From Palsa-504 sp963744575 (GTDB lineage Bacteria > Actinomycetota > Actinomycetes > Streptosporangiales > Streptosporangiaceae), in assembly GCA_963744575.1 (NCBI GenBank), contig CAVUUF010000017.1, forward strand, positions 11,409 through 75,408: a stretch of 64,000 nucleotides of DNA. The letters are read 5' to 3'. Under the pieces are notes generated by a model. It was given only the letters and a program-made list of their open reading frames with translations, made no database searches and had not been told where the DNA came from. Shown in pieces: positions 58,572 through 64,000 of this stretch. A program made the translations under genes and the position numbers. The first letter of the stretch is position 1; every line of letters begins with the position of its first letter.

Positions 58572-60227
58572 GTGCACAAGATCACTGGGAAACACTCATT
58601 CCGGATCGCCGTGGCGGCCGCCGTCGTGGCCGCCGCCGCCGCTGGGCCGGTCGTCGCCCTGGGCAGCGCCGCCGCCGCCGCGGTAGCCGTACCGTGTTCA
58701 ACCTCGAGCCTGATCTCGGCGATATCAACAGCAAACACCACGCCAGCCGATAGCTCGCTAGCGCTCGCCAGCGGCTGTGTTTACTCGTTCACGGCGGCCA
58801 GCAACACCACGGACGGCGGCAACGCCCTGCCCGTCATCACCGGATCGGTGAGCATAACGGGCAACGGCGCCACCATTACCAGGTCGGGTAGCACGGCGTT
58901 CCGCCTGTTCGACGTGGCCTCGGGCGGCAGCCTGTCGCTGGCCGGCCTGACGATAAGCAACGGCCTGGCCGACGACGGAACCAACGGCGGCGGGGCGATC
59001 TTCAGCCGCGGCCCGCTCACCGTGACGAGCGCCACGTTCAGCGGCAACTCCTCGCCCGCCGCGACCGGCACCTCCGGGGGCGCGATCAACAGCAGCGGCC
59101 CGCTGTCGGTGTCGCTCAGCACTTTCACCGGCAACACCGCGCAGGAGGGCGGCGGCATCTTCAACCAGAGCACGACCGCGACCGCGACCGTGACCGACAC
59201 CACCTTCTCCGGCAACACGGCGACGATCTTCGGCGGCGGCGGCATCACCGACGCGCAGGGGACCACGGACGTGACCCGCGACACGTTCAGCGGGAATACC
59301 GCGGCGGGCACCGCGGGCGGCGGCGCGATCGACAATGACGCGATCGTCAACATCACCAACAGCACGTTCACCGGTAACACTGCCGGGACCAACGGCGGTG
59401 GCGCCATCCAGAACTTCGGTACCGCGAACATCTCGTGGACCACGCTGTCCGGCAACAGCTCGCCGTTCGGCGCCAACCTGCACAACGGCGCGGCCGGCGT
59501 GACCACGACCGTGAGCGAGAGCATCGTGGCCAACGGCGGCGGCGGCGGATCCAACTGCAGCGGCACGCCGACCATCGTCGACGGCGGCTACAACATCGAC
59601 AGCGGCACGTCGTGCGGCTTCTCGACCGCCAACCACTCCAGGCCCGGCACCAACCCCGATCTGGGCGTGCTGGCCTCCAATGGCGGCCCGACCCAGACCA
59701 TGGCGCTGGCGCCGAACAGCCCCGCGGTCAACGCCGTCCCGGCCAGCGTGGCCGGCTGTTCCGGCGGCACCGACCAGCGCGGCGTGTCGCGGCCGCAGGG
59801 CAATGCCTGCGACATCGGCGCCTACGAGCTGGTCCAGCAGCCGCCGCCGGGGGGCCCGATCCGGGGCTACGCCGGTAAGTGCATGGACGACTTCCACAGC
59901 GGTACCGCCGACCGGAACAAGATCGACATCTGGGACTGCAACGGAACCGCCGCACAGCGCTGGGTCTTCGCATCCAACGGTGAGCTGCAGGTTTTCGGCA
60001 AGTGCGCCGACGACCGTGGCTTCGGCGGTAAAGGCACCAGGATCATACTGTTCACCTGCAACGGCGGCTCGAACCAGCGGTGGAGCCATCGGGCCAACGG
60101 CGAGTACGTGCTGGCGTACCAGGGCCTGTGCCTGGATGACCCCGCGTTCAGCACGACGAACGGCACGCAGCTCGAGGTCTGGTCGTGCAACGGCGGCGCG
60201 AACCAGCGGTGGTCGCTGCCGGGCTGA
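58572..60227 (+). CDS. Secreted beta-helix protein with ricin-type lectin domain
   Basis: 551 aa from GTG 58572 after GGGAGGG. Signal peptide (FRIAVAAAVVAAAAAGPVVA to SAAAAA). Residues about 45-330: right-handed beta-helix with repeats GGAIFS, TFSGNSS, GGGIFN, TFTGNTA. About 340-425: 'choice-of-anchor Q' type end (PDLGVLASNGGPTQTMALAP to CDIGAYELV). About 435-551: ricin-B lectin with three QRW motifs. The open frame to 58482 lacks a ribosome site. Likely binds surface glycans, perhaps the polymer made next door. Paralogue of 60637-63810. Confidence 0.88.
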   Translation: MHKITGKHSFRIAVAAAVVAAAAAGPVVALGSAAAAAVAVPCSTSSLISAISTANTTPADSSLALASGCVYSFTAASNTTDGGNALPVITGSVSITGNGATITRSGSTAFRLFDVASGGSLSLAGLTISNGLADDGTNGGGAIFSRGPLTVTSATFSGNSSPAATGTSGGAINSSGPLSVSLSTFTGNTAQEGGGIFNQSTTATATVTDTTFSGNTATIFGGGGITDAQGTTDVTRDTFSGNTAAGTAGGGAIDNDAIVNITNSTFTGNTAGTNGGGAIQNFGTANISWTTLSGNSSPFGANLHNGAAGVTTTVSESIVANGGGGGSNCSGTPTIVDGGYNIDSGTSCGFSTANHSRPGTNPDLGVLASNGGPTQTMALAPNSPAVNAVPASVAGCSGGTDQRGVSRPQGNACDIGAYELVQQPPPGGPIRGYAGKCMDDFHSGTADRNKIDIWDCNGTAAQRWVFASNGELQVFGKCADDRGFGGKGTRIILFTCNGGSNQRWSHRANGEYVLAYQGLCLDDPAFSTTNGTQLEVWSCNGGANQRWSLPG

Positions 60228-60292
60228 TTTCCCCGCCTTTCCGCGGATGCCCGCGTCTGAGCGGGCCGCAGGCCCGGGATCCGGGATCCGGG

Positions 60293-60334
60293 ATCCGGCA
60301 TCTGACGTAGACCGGTCTACGTCAGATGCCGGAT
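60293..60334. terminator. Perfect 42-bp palindrome between the beta-helix genes
   Basis: Two 21-base arms with no spacer, centred on ACCGGT at 60313/60314; arms begin ATCCGGCATCTGACGTAG. Preceded by three GGATCCG-like repeats and followed by a small GCGAAT-T-ATTCGC hairpin. It lies 66 bp after the lectin gene stop; a hairpin terminator without a U-tract is the default reading. Confidence 0.45.
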
Positions 60335-60589
60335 GCGAATTATTCGCACGCTGTGAGAATGGGTTTTCCTACCATACGTACGGCCTGCCGGAATTTGGTG
60401 AATTTCGCCTATCGGCAGATATATGTAGCAAAACGCTCAGGAGGTCCACGGGAAATCCGCCTGCGGAATGAATTTTCGCCCGCCCGAGCCCGCCCAGAGG
60501 CGTATTCTTATCTCAGCTAATCGCAGATGATGCCGCGCCGCCGACATCTAACGTGTCAATCAGCCCAGTCTTAATCAGCACAGTCTTCA

Positions 60590-60612
60590 GGTGTCATGGC
60601 CGCAATGACACC
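60590..60612 (+). promoter_or_regulatory. Leader hairpin before the second beta-helix gene
   Basis: GGTGTCAT (60590-60597) pairs perfectly with ATGACACC (60605-60612) around a 7-base loop, just before the GGGGGGAACC of the leader. It may affect translation start or mRNA stability. The rest of 60335-60636 shows nothing further. Confidence 0.35.
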
Positions 60613-60636
60613 GTGGGGGGAACCGGTGAGGGACAA

Positions 60637-63600
60637 GTGTCTCAGACATGGCCTGGCGCGTTGGTGCGCCGATACAGCCGTCATGCGGATCGGAATATAG
60701 CGAGCAGCGCCGGCCGCCGGCCGCGCGCGACCTGGACGCGACGGCTGTCCGCCGGGGTCGCCGTGCTCATCGCCGTCATCACCGGCAGCGCGGCGCTGGC
60801 TACGCCGGCCCTGGCGCAGACGGCGTGCACGGCATCGGCTCTGATCTCAGCGATTACGACTGCCAATCGCACGAATGGCACCGTCACGCTCACCAGCGGC
60901 TGCACGTACACGCTGACCGCGATCAACAACACCACCGACGCCGGCGGCGTCGGCCTGCCGGTAATCACCGGGAATGTGACCATCCAGGGCAGCGGGGCCA
61001 CCATTACCCGGTCGACCGCGTCCGGCACACCGGTCTTCCGCATCTTCGACGTGGCGTCCGCGGGCAGCCTGACGCTGAATTCGGTGACGATCAGCAACGG
61101 CCTGGCCAACAACGGCCAGCAGGGCGGCGGTGGCATCTTCAATCACGGCACGCTGACCATTACCGGGAGCACGTTCTCCGGTAATTCCGAGCCGGCCGCC
61201 ACCGGCACCTCGGGCGGCGCAATCAACAACAGCGGCACGCTGAACGTGTCGACGAGCACGTTCACCGGCAACACGGCGCAGGAGGGCGGCGGGATCTTCA
61301 ACCAGAAGACCGCGACCGTCACCAGCAACACGTTCAGCAACAACACGGCCACCGTCTACGGCGGCGGTGCCCTGCTCAACGCGGCCGGGACGATGACGGT
61401 GACCGGGGACACGTTCACCGGGAACACCGGCCCGGGCGGCGGCGCGATCGACAACGACACCACGCTCAACATCAGCAACAGCACGTTCACCGGGAACACC
61501 GGCGGGACGAACGGCGGCGGCGCGATCGACAACTTCGGGACCACCACCGCCACACAGGCGACATTCTCGGGTAACAGCTCCCCGTACGGCGCCAACATCC
61601 TGAACTACACCGGCTTCACGTTCAAGCTGAGCATGAGCATCGTGGCCAACGGCCAGGGCGGCGGCCCGAACTGCGGCGGCGCGCAGCCGGTCACCGACCT
61701 CGGCTACAACATCGACACCGGCACCTCGTGCGGCTTCTCCACGGCCAGCCACTCGATGAGCAATACCAATCCTCAGCTAGGCGTGCTAGCGTCCAACGGC
61801 GGCCCGACCCAGACGATGGCGCTGCCCTCCGGGAGCCCGGCCGTCGACGCCATCCCGTCGATCACGCCCGGCTGCACCGGCAGCACCGACCAGCGCGGCA
61901 CGACCAGGCCGCAGGGTAACGGCTGTGACGTCGGCGCGTACGAACTGATCCAGAGCGGCTCGGGGACGCCGTCGGTGCCGACGGGCCTGACGGTCACCGG
62001 CACCACGTCCAGCTCGGTGTCGCTGTCCTGGAACGCGTCCACCGGCAACCCCACCGGCTACACCGTGTACCGCAACGGCACGTCCGTCGGCACCACCGGC
62101 GGTCCCAACGCCACCACGTACACGGATCTCACGGTGTCCCCGTCCACGACGTACACCTACACGGTCGACGCCTTCAGCGGGAGCAACCACTCGGCGCAGT
62201 CGTCGCCGGTGCAGGCGACCACGCCTGCGCCCAGCGGCGGCGTCCAGGCGGTGCAGGGCGGCGCGGTGTCGACGGCCTCCCAGGTCACCAGCACCACCAT
62301 CACCCTGTCCTCCCCGGTGCACGCCGGGGACCTGCTCGTCGGCTGGTTCGGGCAGTACAACTCGTCTGGGCAGGTGAAGGTCTCCGATAGCGTCAACGGG
62401 GCCTGGACCCGGTCCGGCGCCTCCACCACGTTCGGCAGTCACGGCGACCTCGCGCTGTACTACCTGCAGAACTCGGCGGCGGCCCCGAACGGCCTGACCA
62501 TCACGATCACCGCCACCAACGCGACGTACCTGGAAGGAGCCGTAGGCGATTACAGCGGCGTGGCCACGGCCGGCGCCCTCGACCAGTTCGCGGTGGCCAA
62601 GGGCAACAGCGCGACGGTCGACTCCGGGGCCACCGGATCGGTGGGCGCGGGCGAGCTGGTCTTCGGCGGCATCATCACCGGCGGATCACCCGGGACCGTG
62701 ACGCCAGGCGCCTCGCAGGGCCAGAACTTCACCATGCTGGCGCAGACCAGCGGCCAGTCGGCGAACGCGGAGGACATCCTGTCAAGCGCCGCCGGGGCGC
62801 AGGACGCGCGGGCCACGTTCAGCAGCGCCACGGACTGGTACGCGGTGGTGGCCACGTTCCACACGTTCGGGTCCGGTAACACGTCGCCGCCCAGCGTCCC
62901 GACCGGCCTCACCGACCCCACGGACACGGCCAGCGCGGTCGGCCTGAGCTGGAACGCCTCGACCGACAGCACCGGGACGCTGGCGGGCTACACGGTCTAC
63001 CGCAACGGCACGTCGATCGGCACCACGAACGCCAGCACCACCACGTTCACCGACTCGACCGTGCAGCCGTCCACGACGTACACCTACACGGTGGACGCCT
63101 TCGACACGGCGGGCAACCATTCGGCCCAGTCCTCGCCGGGGCTGCAGGTGACCACGCCGACGGCACCGCCGCCGAGCGCGAAATGGGTGCAGGGCGGCGC
63201 GGTGTCCACCGGCAGCCAGCTGACGAGCGTCACGATCACGCTGACCAGCCCGGTCAGCGCGGGTGACCTGCTGGTCGGCTGGTTCGGGCAGTACAACTCG
63301 TCCGGGCAGGTCACGGTGTCGGACAACGTCAACGGGGCCTGGACCCGGTCCAGCGCCTCCACCACGTTCGGCAGCGGCCACGGCGACCTCGCGCTGTACT
63401 ACCTGCAGAACTCGGCGGCGGCTCCATCCGGCTTGACCATCACCATCACCGCCGCCAGCGCGACCTACCTCCAGGGCGCCGTGGCCGACTATTCGGGCGT
63501 GGCCACCACGGGCGCGCTGGATCAGACGGCGGCCGCGAAGGGGACCAGCACGACGGTCGACTCCGGGCCGACGGCCTCGGTGGCCGCGGGCGAGCTGGTC

Positions 63601-63810
63601 TTCGGCGCCATCATCACCGGCGGATCACCCGGGACCGTGACGCCGGGCGCCTCGCAGGGCCAGACGTTCGTGATCCGCAGCCAGACCGGCTCCGGATCGG
63701 CCGACGTGGAGGACGTGCTGGCGGGCGCCGCGGGCGCCCAGGATGCGCGCGCGACCTTCGGGTCCTCCACCGACTGGTATGCCGTGGTCGCGACCTTCAA
63801 GCCGGCCTGA
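60637..63810 (+). CDS. Secreted beta-helix protein with two FnIII-sandwich modules
   Basis: About 1057 aa. Start uncertain: GTG 60637 is used (GTGAGGGACAA upstream); GTG 60553 also opens. Signal peptide LSAGVAVLIAVITGSAALAT with cleavage near ALAQT. Then a beta-helix (TFTGNTAQEGGGIFN, AIDNDTTLNISNSTFTGN) and anchor-Q-like end as in its paralogue. Then FnIII (VPTGLTVTGTTSSSVSLSWN) plus a roughly 190-aa sandwich (GDLLVGWFGQYNSSGQV ... DWYAVVATF), and a second near-identical FnIII-sandwich module. No transmembrane or sortase signal at the end, so it is released or held non-covalently. Adhesin-like. Confidence 0.85.
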   Translation: MSQTWPGALVRRYSRHADRNIASSAGRRPRATWTRRLSAGVAVLIAVITGSAALATPALAQTACTASALISAITTANRTNGTVTLTSGCTYTLTAINNTTDAGGVGLPVITGNVTIQGSGATITRSTASGTPVFRIFDVASAGSLTLNSVTISNGLANNGQQGGGGIFNHGTLTITGSTFSGNSEPAATGTSGGAINNSGTLNVSTSTFTGNTAQEGGGIFNQKTATVTSNTFSNNTATVYGGGALLNAAGTMTVTGDTFTGNTGPGGGAIDNDTTLNISNSTFTGNTGGTNGGGAIDNFGTTTATQATFSGNSSPYGANILNYTGFTFKLSMSIVANGQGGGPNCGGAQPVTDLGYNIDTGTSCGFSTASHSMSNTNPQLGVLASNGGPTQTMALPSGSPAVDAIPSITPGCTGSTDQRGTTRPQGNGCDVGAYELIQSGSGTPSVPTGLTVTGTTSSSVSLSWNASTGNPTGYTVYRNGTSVGTTGGPNATTYTDLTVSPSTTYTYTVDAFSGSNHSAQSSPVQATTPAPSGGVQAVQGGAVSTASQVTSTTITLSSPVHAGDLLVGWFGQYNSSGQVKVSDSVNGAWTRSGASTTFGSHGDLALYYLQNSAAAPNGLTITITATNATYLEGAVGDYSGVATAGALDQFAVAKGNSATVDSGATGSVGAGELVFGGIITGGSPGTVTPGASQGQNFTMLAQTSGQSANAEDILSSAAGAQDARATFSSATDWYAVVATFHTFGSGNTSPPSVPTGLTDPTDTASAVGLSWNASTDSTGTLAGYTVYRNGTSIGTTNASTTTFTDSTVQPSTTYTYTVDAFDTAGNHSAQSSPGLQVTTPTAPPPSAKWVQGGAVSTGSQLTSVTITLTSPVSAGDLLVGWFGQYNSSGQVTVSDNVNGAWTRSSASTTFGSGHGDLALYYLQNSAAAPSGLTITITAASATYLQGAVADYSGVATTGALDQTAAAKGTSTTVDSGPTASVAAGELVFGAIITGGSPGTVTPGASQGQTFVIRSQTGSGSADVEDVLAGAAGAQDARATFGSSTDWYAVVATFKPA

Positions 63811-64000
63811 CCGGAAAGGGAGCCGTTCGCGAGGGTTCGAAGCGGTCGCGCGGGGTGAGTAAGCTGCACGGGACAGCCGGGCATTTCCTCACCCGCGCGC
63901 GGCCCGACCCCGCAGGCGGCCGGTACGCAGCTTGACCTGGAGCGAACGCAGCCCACTCACGGGGCCAACTGAATGACCAGAATCAGACCCAGCCTAGGAC
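63811..64000. other. Right-edge non-coding sequence
   Basis: 190 bases after the adhesin-like gene with no gene, repeat or clear hairpin recognised. Confidence 0.4.

Noticed and set aside
1..64000. tRNA or rRNA genes
   Set aside because: No cloverleaf-like GGTTCGANTCC pattern or rRNA segment was recognised in the intergenic regions examined by eye.

Overview
The window is high-G+C actinobacterial DNA. Pointers are the eno-divIC-DUF501-ppx operon, a Scr1-type HTH/DUF6879 cassette, a DUF222-HNH protein, a type-5 uracil-DNA glycosylase, many GTG/TTG starts and 4-nt stop/start overlaps. A filamentous actinomycete of the Streptosporangiales or a relative is likely; no rRNA or tRNA was seen that would settle it.

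1-15.9 kb is mostly housekeeping: cystathionine beta-synthase (cut by the left edge), a thiolase, a frameshifted lipoprotein with a GSGSP repeat tract, a DUF222-HNH protein, a badly degraded vapBC pair, an anti-sigma-like ATPase/hydrolase operon, the HTH/DUF6879 cassette, a nuclease-like membrane protein, UdgB, Ppx, DUF501, DivIC and enolase.

15.9-39.4 kb is an accessory island lying between two nearly identical 2.15-kb copies of the eno-divIC-DUF501' block (copy 1 at 13716-15864, copy 2 at 37284-39432). It carries an ISAs1-family element, a compact aminoethylphosphonate operon (PepM, two-subunit phosphonopyruvate decarboxylase, PhnW, cytidylyltransferase), and a 3.6-kb mobile element flanked by 21-bp direct repeats that holds Tn554-like recombinase remnants inside a disrupted gene. 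Further on are a flippase, an acyltransferase, a carrier protein with adenylation enzyme and acyl-CoA dehydrogenase resembling the pyrrolyl-carrier (PltF/PltL/PltE) trio, a LicD-like transferase, a FemAB-like protein, a fused cytidylyltransferase-aminotransferase of PntC type, and fragments of galE and a group II intron maturase. Together they suggest synthesis, CTP activation and transfer of a phosphonate, possibly with an aminoacyl- or pyrrolyl-derived group, onto an exported lipid-linked or surface molecule.

39.8-58.4 kb is a polysaccharide locus. A REC-histidine kinase and two NarL-type regulators (+ strand) converge on a tightly overlapped minus-strand operon: Wzz-like, sugar dehydratase, HprK-like kinase, GT4, DegT aminotransferase, a divergent RtcB-like protein, a 90-aa protein, an APH-like kinase (frameshifted), and a 1385-aa protein that joins a Wzy/O-antigen-ligase-like, a Wzx-like and an initiating sugar-phosphate transferase domain. 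A divergent + strand operon encodes a phosphoesterase lipoprotein, a formyltransferase and a PIG-L deacetylase.

58.4-64 kb holds two secreted paralogous beta-helix proteins, one ending in a ricin-type lectin domain and the other in two FnIII-plus-sandwich modules, with a perfect 42-bp palindrome between them.

Several otherwise good genes (lipoprotein, integrase, TnpC-like, adenylation enzyme, APH-like kinase) carry a single-base frameshift. Some may be uncorrected assembly indels and others genuine decay; the sequence alone cannot tell. Coordinates given for frameshifts are where reading must switch frame, read by eye.
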